Counted from the stretch's first letter, positions 1-7,159 are shown. The stretch is DNA of 34,061 nucleotides from Streptomyces sp. AC550_RSS872 (GCF_019049285.1 NZ_JAGMUL010000006.1:1-34061); one strand, 5' to 3'. Notes: a model not told the origin generated them from the letters alone. Numbers and translations are program-made.

Positions 1-201
1 GACCAGGCCACCGACCCGGTCGATCACCGGCTTCGGGGAGAGGCTGGTGACGACCACGATCCACAGCGGTCCGAGGACCCCCAGACAGCACAGGGCCAAA
101 AAGCCGCTCTTGGCGGTGAGTCCGACCTTGCTGGGCGGCTCCTCCCACACCGGGCGAGCGGGAGCCTTCAGGCTGCGGACGAGCTGCGTGTTCAGGCTCA
201 C
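1..201 (-). CDS. Carbohydrate ABC transporter permease (N-terminal fragment, runs off the left edge)
   Basis: Only the first 67 codons are inside the window. The GTG start at 201 overlaps the TGA stop of the upstream permease by four bases (GTGA, 198-201), which indicates translational coupling. The visible part has a polar N-terminus of about 30 residues followed by a hydrophobic segment (FLALCCLGVLGPLWIVVVTS) and then a loop containing SPKPVI. That is how the second permease (LplC-like) of carbohydrate importers usually begins. The protein would pair with the adjacent permease to form the membrane channel of the importer. The assignment rests mainly on its position as third gene after a solute-binding protein and a permease, because no conserved EAA motif is in view. 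Confidence 0.75.
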   Translation of the reverse strand, partial: MSLNTQLVRSLKAPARPVWEEPPSKVGLTAKSGFLALCCLGVLGPLWIVVVTSLSPKPVIDRVGGLV

Positions 202-1250
202 TTCTTGTACACCCCCTGCTCGCCGAGCAGGTGCGCGACCTTGTTCGCACCCAGCACGAGACACACCCCGATGACTCCCTTGACCAGGCCGACCGCGGCC
301 GCATAGCTGAAGTCGCCGTTCTGGATACCCATGTTCCACACGTAGGTGTCCAGGACCTCGCTGGCCCCGGCGCCGACCGCCCACCGCTGGAGCAGGAACT
401 GCTCGAAGCCCACGCTCAGCGCGTCACCCACCCGCAGCACCAGCAGCAGCGCGATCACCGGGCGCAGCGCGGGCAGCGTGACGTGCCACATGCGCCGCCA
501 GCGTCCCGCGCCGTCCATGGCGGCGGCCTCGTACAGGTCGGTGCTGACCGCGGACAGCGCGGCGAGGAAGACGATGATCCCCCAGCCGGCGTCCTTCCAC
601 ACGGCCTGCGCGGTGACCAGGTACTTGAACAGGTCCGCGTCGGTCATCAGGTCGAAGCCGCTCCACCCGTGGTCCTCCAGGGTCTGGGCGATGATGCCCG
701 CACCGCCGAGGATCTGCTGGAAGACGGTGACCACGAGGACCCAGGAGAAGAAGTGCGGCAGATACATGATCGCCTGCGCCACGGCCCGCACCCTGGGCCG
801 GATCACACTGTTGATGACCAGCGCGAGGGCGATGGGGACCGGGAAGAACAACACCAGCTGGAGCACGAACAGCACGATGGTGTTCTTCGTGGCGCTCCAG
901 AACAGCGGGTCGTCCATCATCCGCGAGAACTGCTCCACCCCCACCCAGGGGCTGTGGAAGATCGCGGTGATGCCGTTGCCGGCGGCATAGGGGTCGTACT
1001 CCTGGAAGGCGACGACGTTGCCCAGCAACGGAACGTAGTTGAAGATCACAAGCAGGACGATCACAGGCAGCGTCATCACGATGAGCGCGCGGTCCCGACG
1101 CCACCGGACCCGGAAGGGGACCTTGCCCCCCTTGCCTGCTTTGCGCGGCACGCTCTCCTTCACGGTGGCTGCGGCGACCGCGGCCGCCGGCTCCTCTGCG
1201 GCCGCGGGGGGACGAGTCCCGTCGGGCCTGCTCCCGGCCGTGAGCGACAT
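198..1250 (-). CDS. Carbohydrate ABC transporter permease, LplB type
   Basis: A 350-residue integral membrane protein with about six hydrophobic segments, starting near residue 55 (ALIVMTLPVIVLLVIFNYVP). Near the C-terminal third it carries the EAA-type cytoplasmic loop (YEAAAMDGAGRWRRMWHVTL), which in this family docks the ATPase. The long charged N-terminal tail is typical of LplB/YtcP-like permeases. It follows the solute-binding gene with a TGATG one-base overlap and precedes the second permease with a GTGA overlap, so the three genes form one tightly coupled operon. No ATPase gene is visible. In Streptomyces many sugar importers share the MsiK ATPase encoded elsewhere, which may apply here. 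The substrate is not readable, but the neighbouring glycosidase relic suggests a plant-derived oligosaccharide. Confidence 0.93.
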   Translation of the reverse strand: MSLTAGSRPDGTRPPAAAEEPAAAVAAATVKESVPRKAGKGGKVPFRVRWRRDRALIVMTLPVIVLLVIFNYVPLLGNVVAFQEYDPYAAGNGITAIFHSPWVGVEQFSRMMDDPLFWSATKNTIVLFVLQLVLFFPVPIALALVINSVIRPRVRAVAQAIMYLPHFFSWVLVVTVFQQILGGAGIIAQTLEDHGWSGFDLMTDADLFKYLVTAQAVWKDAGWGIIVFLAALSAVSTDLYEAAAMDGAGRWRRMWHVTLPALRPVIALLLVLRVGDALSVGFEQFLLQRWAVGAGASEVLDTYVWNMGIQNGDFSYAAAVGLVKGVIGVCLVLGANKVAHLLGEQGVYKK

Positions 1251-2929
1251 CAGTTGCCGCTGCCGTTCTTGTCGATGAGCTGCTTGTACCAGTCGCGCAG
1301 CTTGTCACCGCCGGAGGACTTCCAGGTCGAGATGGCCTGCTGTATGTCGGACAGCTTCTTGTTGCCGCGCACGAAGTCGATCTCCAGCTGCTCGAACTGG
1401 CTGGAGAGGGTGGCATACCGGCTCGGCTCGACGATCTTCATGCCGTACGTGGACGTCTTCTTGACGAAGGCACCCTGCCGCTGCTGCCACTCCACCTGCT
1501 TGCGGGCGATCTCGGGGAAGTCGGGGTGGGCCAGGTAGGGAGCCGGGGCCGCCAGCATCGTCCAGGCGTTGCTCACCTCCTGGATACCCCGGTCGTTCTT
1601 GACCGGGACGCCGTCCTTGACCGTGTAGTGGGTGCCCTCGACGCCGTACTCGACGAGCATCCGCTCCTTGGTGCCGTAGGGCGCGGCCGCGAAGTTGGCC
1701 GCGGCCAGCGCGTTCTCGATCGTCTCCTTCGAGGCGCCCTTGCGGATCATCGACCATATGAGGGCGGGCTGCCCGGCATACAGCGTCGGGTTGCCGCCGT
1801 CGGCGCCGAAGTAGTCCATGCCCTCCATCTGGAAGTCCGGGTTGGACGCGGCCTGTTCGGCGGTCTTGCCGTACCAGGCGGACGTGTCGCTGTTGAAGAC
1901 CAACATCTGCCCGGCGGCGAACCGTTGGCTCGGGTCGCCCGTGATTGGCTTTTCGTCGGGATGGACCACACCGGCGGCGAACAGCTTGCGAACCCACTCC
2001 AGATGTTCGAGGTACTCAGGATGCTCGATGCGGTACGTCAGCTTGCCGTCGCCCCCGATGTTCCAGCCGAGCGGACCGGCGGGGAGGACACCGAAGATGC
2101 CCGCCGCGCTCCACCTCATGTCACCACAGGCCCACACCTTGGCCTTGGCACTGGTGGCCTCCTTCGCCCAGCTGAGGAACTCGTCGGCCGTCTTGGGAAC
2201 CGTGTAGCCCTTCTTGTCGAAGATGTCCTTGCGGTAATAGGGCACGATCATGTTCGCGGGAGCGCCGGGTATCGGAATGCCGCGCAGCGCGCCGCCGAAG
2301 ATGCTCGCGCGCCAGGCGTCGGACGGGATAGCGGCCAGGTTCGGGTACTTCTTGGCCTTGTCACCCGCCAGGTAGGGGCCGAGGTCCATGAACTTCGCGG
2401 TGACCGCGCTCGAGATCTTGCCGACCAGTTCCCAGTCGGGCACGACCACCACGTCGGGTATGGAGCTGGAGGCGAGGACAGCCCCAAGCTTCTCACCATA
2501 GGTGTTGCCGTCCTGGTTCTGCCAGGTGATCTTGGTGCCGACGACCTCGTCGAGTGTCGTGTAGTAGGGGTTTCCGGGCTTCGGCGGGGAGCCCCAGAAC
2601 GGGGCCATGACCTTGAAGGGAGCGCCGGTGCCGAGCTTTTCCGGGACCGAGGTGGCGAGGGCCGCGAGGTCGACCTTGCTGGTGTAGCCGGCCGCCGAAC
2701 CGTTCTTCGACGGGATATCCGGCTTGGCGAACGTGCTGGCGACGTACGTCGGGAGCAGCTTGTCCGCGGCCTTGCCCGACGTGGCTCCTTCGCGCGAGCC
2801 GGTTTCCGAACCGCCGCAGGCGGCAAGCAGCGGCATCCCACCGGCCACCGCTGCGGTGGCGACCGCCGTGGAGGCGAGGAAGCTTCTCCGGCTCGGTCCT
2901 GAGGAAGTGGAGGCGGCGTTCGGCGTCAT
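1250..2929 (-). CDS. Extracellular solute-binding lipoprotein, LplA-type sugar importer
   Basis: A 559-residue substrate-binding protein. The N-terminus carries a twin-arginine signal (SRRSFLAS, residues 13-20) and a lipobox (LLAAC, Cys38), so it is probably exported folded by Tat and anchored as a lipoprotein. The length and sequence style match the large LplA/YtcQ solute-binding proteins, which bind oligosaccharides and feed paired LplB/LplC permeases. The start is the ATG at 2927-2929 with AAGGG eight bases upstream. The gene is first in the operon. Its promoter region holds a LacI-type operator (3047-3060) and a second inverted repeat (3024-3041), so expression is probably sugar-inducible. 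The ligand cannot be read from the sequence. Confidence 0.93.
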   Translation of the reverse strand: MTPNAASTSSGPSRRSFLASTAVATAAVAGGMPLLAACGGSETGSREGATSGKAADKLLPTYVASTFAKPDIPSKNGSAAGYTSKVDLAALATSVPEKLGTGAPFKVMAPFWGSPPKPGNPYYTTLDEVVGTKITWQNQDGNTYGEKLGAVLASSSIPDVVVVPDWELVGKISSAVTAKFMDLGPYLAGDKAKKYPNLAAIPSDAWRASIFGGALRGIPIPGAPANMIVPYYRKDIFDKKGYTVPKTADEFLSWAKEATSAKAKVWACGDMRWSAAGIFGVLPAGPLGWNIGGDGKLTYRIEHPEYLEHLEWVRKLFAAGVVHPDEKPITGDPSQRFAAGQMLVFNSDTSAWYGKTAEQAASNPDFQMEGMDYFGADGGNPTLYAGQPALIWSMIRKGASKETIENALAAANFAAAPYGTKERMLVEYGVEGTHYTVKDGVPVKNDRGIQEVSNAWTMLAAPAPYLAHPDFPEIARKQVEWQQRQGAFVKKTSTYGMKIVEPSRYATLSSQFEQLEIDFVRGNKKLSDIQQAISTWKSSGGDKLRDWYKQLIDKNGSGN

Positions 2930-3023
2930 TGCGTCAACCCTTCATGGCGCACCTGGACACCCGGCGGTGGGCCGTCGGCTGCGGTGTCGTGACTGGAACT
3001 GGCTGAGCTGAAAGGGGAGATCC

Positions 3024-3041
3024 CATTACTGCGACGTAATG
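3024..3041. promoter_or_regulatory. Inverted repeat in the 5' leader of the importer operon
   Basis: CATTAC and GTAATG are perfect inverted arms separated by TGCGAC. The site is six bases from the LacI-type operator and about 95 bases upstream of the solute-binding gene start. It could be a second operator or part of an mRNA structure. No regulator can be assigned. Confidence 0.4.
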
Positions 3042-3046
3042 CGTAG

Positions 3047-3060
3047 TCGAAGCGCTTCGA
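3047..3060. promoter_or_regulatory. LacI-family operator O1 (importer promoter)
   Basis: The perfect 14-bp palindrome TCGAAGCGCTTCGA has the central CG step and the AAGCGCTT core typical of LacI-family operators in Streptomyces sugar operons. It lies ten bases downstream of a candidate -10 element for the leftward promoter (TAACCT on the minus strand). An identical copy lies at 3206-3219. A bound LacI-type repressor would block leftward transcription until the sugar appears. Confidence 0.75.
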
Positions 3061-3070
3061 TGTTGCAGAG

Positions 3071-3099
3071 AGGTTAAGTGAAGGCATGGGGGTGCACAA
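3071..3099 (-). promoter_or_regulatory. Candidate promoter for the importer operon
   Basis: On the minus strand TTGTGC (3099-3094) and TAACCT (3076-3071) are spaced by 17 bases, a plausible vegetative -35/-10 pair. The LacI-type operator begins ten bases further downstream. This is a consensus match only, with no direct evidence for a transcription start. Confidence 0.4.
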
Positions 3100-3176
3100 G
3101 GGTCGCTTCCAAGATTCCTCCGAGGCGCAGGAGGCACTCCCCCGCATGCCCTGCTTGAGGCAACGATGTCGACCTC

Positions 3177-3205
3177 TTGACACTCCCTCAGCACTCTGAC
3201 GGGCA
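3177..3205 (+). promoter_or_regulatory. Candidate promoter toward the GH3 relic
   Basis: TTGACA at 3177-3182 is an exact -35 hexamer. The operator copy at 3206-3219 begins 24 bases later, where the -10/start region should be, but the -10 itself is poor. A good ribosome-binding site (AGGAG, 3241-3245) and ATG (3252) follow. The control region therefore looks intact although the gene behind it is broken. Confidence 0.4.
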
Positions 3206-3219
3206 TCGAAGCGCTTCGA
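3206..3219. promoter_or_regulatory. LacI-family operator O2 (identical to O1)
   Basis: This is a second exact copy of TCGAAGCGCTTCGA, whose start is 159 bases from that of O1 (close to 15 helical turns). It overlaps the expected start region of the rightward promoter. Two identical sites flanking divergent promoters suggest one repressor controls both the importer and the former glycosidase, possibly with looping. Confidence 0.75.
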
Positions 3220-3251
3220 AAACGCACTCCGCTCCGCCTCAGGAGAATCCC

Positions 3252-3530
3252 ATGTGTCTGAACATACGCCGCACACACCACAGCCGTTCCGCGATCACAG
3301 CTGCCGTACGCGGAGCGCATCGACGACCTTCCGTGGCGGCCCACCCTCGACGAAAAGATGGGATCCCTGCCCCAGTTCACCCCCGCGGCCGAGCGCCTGG
3401 CCGTCGCGGTTTTCGTACCGACCAGGAGGCCCTGCACGGCATCGCCTGGACGGTCAGGCCGGTCCGGTACTGGCAGTACTCCCGCTCTCCCCGGGGACGG
3501 CCCGGGCTCCACGGCTTCGCCACGTGAGCG
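3252..3530 (+). pseudogene. Glycoside hydrolase family 3 relic (frameshifted N-terminus)
   Basis: Pieces of a GH3 beta-glycosidase N-terminus are spread over different reading frames. One frame gives PYAERIDDL...TLDEKMGSL, the family's ERV(E/D)DLLSRMTLEEK motif. Another gives DQEALHGIAW, the family's (N/D)EALHG(V/I)A motif. A third gives GQAGPVLAVLPLSPG, like the stretch that follows it. At least three single-base indels are needed to join them, for example within AGCTGCCG near 3300. A possible later scrap, VHNVRLGLR near 3550, resembles the next conserved block. The catalytic Asp region (SDW) is absent. The gene kept a strong RBS and an operator-bearing promoter, so it was probably the intracellular or secreted partner of the importer on the left. 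Confidence 0.6.
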
Positions 3531-4293
3531 CCCACGTTGTCGGGGGCCGGTGTGCACAACGTCCGGCTCGGACTGCGTGGCCCGGTGCGGCTCGCGCTCA
3601 TCGCCTCCTCCCTCCGAGGTCCGCATCGCCCCCATGTGCACAGGAGTCCGACACCGGAAGGCTTCGGCGCCGGACTCGGCTTCCTCGGGCCTGCGTTCGT
3701 CATGCTCCTCATCGCCCGGACCGTTCGGGCGCAGGGACCACCGGCTTGACGGCGCACACCATCGCGATGTCGGCACCGGGCTCCAGGCCGACAAGCGCAT
3801 CCCGCGTTCTGCGCCTCGGTGATGTTCTTCTCGGTCCCGCAAGAGGCGACCGGGCAGACTGGACCTCGTCGAGCGGCGGCGTACACGGCGAAGCCCCGGG
3901 CCGCCTTAAGCGACGGCGGAGCTGAAGTTGTCGTGACGGACGTTGCCGACCGGAACACCGCCCAGCACCCTGATGGCGTGCGACTTCGCGACAGTCCCCT
4001 CCCTGTCTGCCGCAACGAGACGGCCACGTCTCCGCCGCCGTTTGACCCTCGTGCTCCTCCGCCACATCCAGCCCGGTCCGCAACGGCCGGTGGTCAGGGG
4101 CACGCCCCGGAACGCCGGCGCACGTGACCTTCACTGCCGCAAGGGCGATACTGCCGACACCGGGGCTCCCGGCGACGACACGCACCACAGCCACAGAAAC
4201 CTGACGACCCGTCATTAAAGTCAGCATCAGTACCGCCGGAACCCGTCCCCGACCGCTGTGAACCGCCAGGACCGACAACTGGCCATACCTGCT
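3531..4293. other. Decayed DNA without an intact gene
   Basis: No open frame here has a credible start, domain or consistent codon bias. The stretch seems to be the rest of the GH3 relic plus a short transposase-like scrap on the minus strand (3906-3986), then the upstream region of dhaK. Codon third positions are less G+C-rich in every frame than in neighbouring genes. Confidence 0.5.
3906..3986 (-). pseudogene. IS21-type transposase (IstA-like) scrap
   Basis: On the minus strand the residues VLGGVPVGNVRHDNFSSAVA precede a stop at 3906. IS21-family IstA transposases carry a GG(V/I)P..(I/V)RYDN...AV block around a catalytic Asp, and this fragment follows that pattern with His for Tyr. Only about 26 residues are recognisable, with no IstB gene and no terminal inverted repeats. 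It may be a remnant of an insertion that helped destroy the locus. The call is tentative because the match is short. Confidence 0.4.
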
Positions 4294-4317
4294 CTGACCT
4301 GGTTAAACGCAGGTCAG
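4294..4317. promoter_or_regulatory. Candidate operator or hairpin upstream of dhaK
   Basis: CTGACCTG (4294-4301) and CAGGTCAG (4310-4317) are perfect 8-bp inverted arms around GTTAAACG. The right arm ends 33 bases before the dhaK start codon. The position fits a repressor or activator site over the promoter or an early mRNA hairpin. No regulator gene is adjacent. Confidence 0.45.
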
Positions 4318-4350
4318 GAGCCTGGCTTCCCATCTCACCAGGAGGTATCA

Positions 4351-5343
4351 ATGAAGATGCTGATCAATGTCGCGGAGACCGTGGTCACGGACGCGCTGCG
4401 CGGGATGGCGGCCGCCCATCCCGAGTTGGTCGTCGACGTGGACAACCGGGTGATCGTACGGCGGGACGCGCCCGTGTCCGGGAAGGTGGCCCTGATCTCC
4501 GGTGGCGGGTCGGGGCACGAGCCGCTGCACGGTGGTTTCGTGGGTCCGGGGATGTTGTCGGCGGCCTGTCCGGGCGAGGTGTTCACGTCGCCGGTGCCCG
4601 ACCAGATGGTGCGGGCCGCGGCGGCTGTGGACAGCGGGGCGGGCGTGCTGTTCATCGTGAAGAACTACACGGGCGACGTCCTCAACTTCGACATGGCCGC
4701 CGAACTCGCCGAGGACGAGGGCATCCAGGTCGCGAAGGTGCTGGTCAACGATGACGTGGCGGTCACCGACAGCCTCTACACGGCCGGGCGGCGCGGCACG
4801 GGCGCAACCTTGTTCGTGGAGAAGATCGCCGGTGCGGCGGCGGACGAGGGGCAGCCGCTGGAGCGGGTGGAGGCCCTCGGGCGGCAGGTTAACGAGAACG
4901 CCCGCAGCTTCGGCATCGCCCTCAGCGCCTGCACCACCCCGGCCAAGGGCAGCCCCACCTTCGATCTGCCGCCCGGCGAGCTGGAGTTGGGGATCGGCAT
5001 CCACGGCGAGCCGGGCCGGGAGCGGCGCGCGATGATGACCTCGGGCGAGATCGCCGACTTCGCCGTGGGCGCGATCCTGGAGGACATGACCCCGCGCAAC
5101 CCCGTGCTCGTCCTGGTCAACGGAATGGGCGGGACGCCGCTGTTGGAGCTGTACGGCTTCAACGCCGAGGTCCAGCGGGTACTCGCCGAGCGCGGTGTCA
5201 CCGTCGCCCACACCCTCGTCGGCAACTACGTCACCTCGCTCGACATGGCCGGCGCCTCCGTCACCCTGTGCCAGGTCGACGAGGAGCTGCTGCGGCTGTG
5301 GAACGCGCCGGTGAAGACGCCGGGGTTGCGGTGGGGTATGTGA
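4351..5343 (+). CDS. dhaK: Dihydroxyacetone kinase substrate-binding subunit DhaK
   Basis: A 330-residue DhaK subunit, which binds dihydroxyacetone covalently as a hemiaminal for phosphorylation to DHAP. The glycine-rich substrate-binding loop SGGGSGHEPLHGGFVGPGML is present near residues 50-69. The substrate-binding His lies in GIGIHGEPG as His218, the same number as in E. coli DhaK. The ATG at 4351 is chosen because GGAGG lies directly upstream (4341-4345) and the protein then starts as the family does (MKMLINVAE). The gene is followed by dhaL and dhaM in the order of PTS-type DHA kinases. Its stop codon is the first triplet of a 13-bp tandem repeat that fills part of the gap to dhaL. Confidence 0.96.
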   Translation: MKMLINVAETVVTDALRGMAAAHPELVVDVDNRVIVRRDAPVSGKVALISGGGSGHEPLHGGFVGPGMLSAACPGEVFTSPVPDQMVRAAAAVDSGAGVLFIVKNYTGDVLNFDMAAELAEDEGIQVAKVLVNDDVAVTDSLYTAGRRGTGATLFVEKIAGAAADEGQPLERVEALGRQVNENARSFGIALSACTTPAKGSPTFDLPPGELELGIGIHGEPGRERRAMMTSGEIADFAVGAILEDMTPRNPVLVLVNGMGGTPLLELYGFNAEVQRVLAERGVTVAHTLVGNYVTSLDMAGASVTLCQVDEELLRLWNAPVKTPGLRWGM

Positions 5344-5418
5344 TCAGGATCTGTGATCAAGGTCCTTGACCAAGGTCTGTGATCAAGGTCTGTCATCAAG
5401 GTCTGCGATCCGGAGCCG
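5341..5418 (+). repeat. 13-bp tandem repeat in the dhaK-dhaL gap
   Basis: Six consecutive 13-base units based on TGATCAAGGTCTG start at the dhaK stop codon: 5341, 5354, 5367, 5380, 5393 and a degenerate one at 5406. Units two to five differ from one another at only a few positions. Because 13 is not a multiple of three and the unit contains TGA, the array places stops in more than one frame. It may act in the mRNA between two co-translated genes or simply be a slippage product. Confidence 0.85.
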
Positions 5419-5454
5419 AACACCCGCAACTCACCTGCCACGCAAGGAGATCCC

Positions 5455-6054
5455 GTGCTCGACGCCGATTTCTTCCGCCGTTGGATGACGGCGACCACCG
5501 CTTCCGTCGACCGTGAGGCGGAACGGCTCACCGCTCTCGACTCGCCCATCGGCGACGCCGACCACGGCAGCAACCTCCAGCGCGGCTTCCACGCCGTGAC
5601 CGCGGCCCTGGAGAAGGAGGCCCCGCAGACACCCGGTGCGGTCCTGACGCTCGCCGGGAGGCAGCTCATCTCGACGGTCGGCGGGGCATCGGGCCCGCTG
5701 TACGGGACGCTGCTGCGCCGGACCGGCAAGGCCCTCGGGGAGGCGGGCGAGGTGAGCGAGGATCAGTTCGCCCAGGCGCTGCGGGCGGGAGTGGACGCGG
5801 TCATGACGCTCGGGGGCGCGGCGCCCGGCGACAAGACCATGATCGACGCGCTGGTCCCGGCCGTGGACGCGCTCGGCGACGGCTTCACCGCGGCCCGGGC
5901 CGCCGCGGAGGAGGGCGCCCTGGCGACGACGCCGTTGCAGGCCCGCAAGGGGCGGGCGAGCTATCTCGGGGAGCGCAGCATCGGGCACCAGGATCCCGGT
6001 GCCACGTCCTCGGCGCTGCTCATCGCGGGGCTGGCGGAGGCGCGCGGTGAGTGA
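5455..6054 (+). CDS. dhaL: Dihydroxyacetone kinase ADP-binding subunit DhaL
   Basis: A 199-residue DhaL subunit, which holds ADP/ATP with two magnesium ions and transfers phosphate to DHA bound on DhaK. The metal-binding aspartates are seen as D29 and D34/D36 in the motif GDADHGSNL (residues 33-41). The family's TVGGASGPLYGT segment is present near residues 80-92. The start is the GTG at 5455 with AAGGAG seven bases upstream. It lies 111 bases after dhaK, and its stop overlaps the start of dhaM. The combination of separate K, L and M subunits means the phosphate donor is PTS phosphohistidine rather than free ATP. Confidence 0.95.
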   Translation: MLDADFFRRWMTATTASVDREAERLTALDSPIGDADHGSNLQRGFHAVTAALEKEAPQTPGAVLTLAGRQLISTVGGASGPLYGTLLRRTGKALGEAGEVSEDQFAQALRAGVDAVMTLGGAAPGDKTMIDALVPAVDALGDGFTAARAAAEEGALATTPLQARKGRASYLGERSIGHQDPGATSSALLIAGLAEARGE

Positions 6055-6469
6055 CGAACAGGAGGGCGGGGGTGTCGTCGGCATCGTGCTCGTCTCGCAC
6101 AGCGCGCAGGTCGCCGCCTCGGTGGCCGAGCTGGCGCAAGGGCTCGCCGGCGGCGGGACGGCGGTGCCCGTGGCCCCGGCGGGCGGCACCGAGGGCGGTG
6201 AACTCGGCACCAGCGCCGAACTGATCGCCGCGGCGGCGGCCGACGTGGACCGCGGCGCCGGGGTCGCGGTCCTCGCCGACCTGGGCAGCGCGGTCCTCAC
6301 CGTGAAGGCCCTGCTCGCCGAGGGCGACGAACTCCCGGACAACACACGCCTGGTGGACGCCCCGTTCGTCGAGGGCGCGGTCGCAGCGGTCGTCACGGCG
6401 GCAACGGGCGCCGACCTGGCGGCGGTCGAGGCCGCAGCCATGGAGGCGTACGCGTACCGGAAGACGTGA
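6047..6469 (+). CDS. dhaM: PTS-dependent DHA kinase phosphotransferase subunit DhaM
   Basis: A 140-residue EIIA-Man-like phosphotransferase that passes phosphate from HPr to DhaL-bound ADP. The phospho-acceptor His is His18 in IVLVSHSAQVA, and the second family motif is GTSAELI. The GTG at 6047 overlaps the end of dhaL by eight bases, indicating coupling. Only the short EIIA-like domain is present, without the HPr and EI-like extensions found in E. coli DhaM, so it must draw phosphate from general EI and HPr encoded elsewhere. With dhaK and dhaL it completes a DHA to DHAP pathway linking to glycerol or formaldehyde-type carbon use. Confidence 0.92.
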   Translation: MSDEQEGGGVVGIVLVSHSAQVAASVAELAQGLAGGGTAVPVAPAGGTEGGELGTSAELIAAAAADVDRGAGVAVLADLGSAVLTVKALLAEGDELPDNTRLVDAPFVEGAVAAVVTAATGADLAAVEAAAMEAYAYRKT

Positions 6470-6501
6470 TACGCCCGCGGCTGCCGCCAGCCGGCCCTCG
6501 G

Positions 6502-6529
6502 TCATCGGTCATCGGCCATCGGCCATCGG
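6502..6529 (+). repeat. 7-bp tandem repeat (four units)
   Basis: Four head-to-tail units, TCATCGG twice and then CCATCGG twice, lie just downstream of dhaM. On the minus strand they form the last codons and the stop of the TetR relic. This looks like slippage in relaxed sequence. Confidence 0.8.
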
Positions 6530-6880
6530 CAGCCGCCGTACGCAAGGGCCGGCCTCCCCTCTGGGCGACCGTCCTGGTCAGGGTGAGTGTCGGCGGAGTG
6601 CCAGGCGTAGTACTCGACCGCCGCGCGCAGGGCCGCGTTGAACATCGCCGCCTGGATCGTCGGACGCAGGTCGCCGGCGGGGAGGCCCGGCCCGTTCGGG
6701 GACGGCGCGGGCGAACGCCGGTTCGGCCTCGTCGTACGTCTGGAGCCATATCGCGCGCAGGCCGGGCTCGGTGCGGGTCAGGCGTACCAACGCGCCGAGG
6801 GCCCCGCGGTCGGGTCCGGCGAGCAGGGCGTCCCCGTCGGCGAGTTCGGAGTCGAAGATCTCGTCGAGGGGCTGCCCCGG
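6502..6880 (-). pseudogene. TetR-family regulator relic (C-terminal part only, frameshifted)
   Basis: On the minus strand one frame reads PLDEIFDSELADGDALLAG and then RTEPGLRAIWLQTYDEAEPAF. A second frame continues with LRPTIQAAMFNAALRAAVEYY. Together they resemble the ligand-binding half of a TetR-family regulator, with one frameshift near 6690. The N-terminal helix-turn-helix is missing, and the sequence stops making TetR sense near 6880, where an SDR fragment starts on the other strand. The arrangement of a divergent TetR gene and an SDR oxidoreductase is common, so this was probably the regulator of that enzyme. It cannot make a DNA-binding protein. Confidence 0.65.
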
Positions 6881-6892
6881 ACCCCAGCGCCG

Positions 6893-7150
6893 AAGTCCCT
6901 GACGGTGATGTACCGCAAGCAGGGCATCCGCGCGAACGTCATCGCCTCGGGCGGCACTCGGACCGGCATCGTGGTGGACGCCGCGCCGGACGCGCACGGA
7001 CCTGCCGCTGTCGGCCCGCACTTCGTCAACCTCGGCAGGCCGGCCCGGCCGGAGGAGCAGACGGCCGCCCTCGTGTTCCTCGCCTCGGACGCGGCGAGCA
7101 ACAACAACGGCGTGATCCTGCCGGTGGACGAGGGCTGGTCGGCGGTCTGA
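6893..7150 (+). pseudogene. Short-chain dehydrogenase relic (C-terminal part only)
   Basis: The residues VMYRKQGIRANVIASGGTRT and FLASDAASNNNGVILPVDEG are the classical C-terminal third of an SDR oxidoreductase, ending in the usual nucleotide-fold tail (PVDEGWSAV, stop at 7148-7150). The N-terminal TGxxxGxG cofactor motif and the catalytic Ser/Tyr-x-x-x-Lys region are absent. The frame enters from sequence that reads as the TetR relic on the other strand, so there is no native start. The fragment itself is clean, with high GC at third codon positions, which suggests a fairly recent deletion. Confidence 0.7.
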
Positions 7151-7159
7151 CACCCCTCT

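Noticed and set aside
3531..4293. Small plus- and minus-strand frames of 65-220 codons in the decayed region
   Set aside because: They lack RBS, codon bias and domains, and they overlap one another. The region is better described as relic DNA.
5341..5418. The 13-bp array as a CRISPR array
   Set aside because: The units are contiguous with no spacers and are too short.
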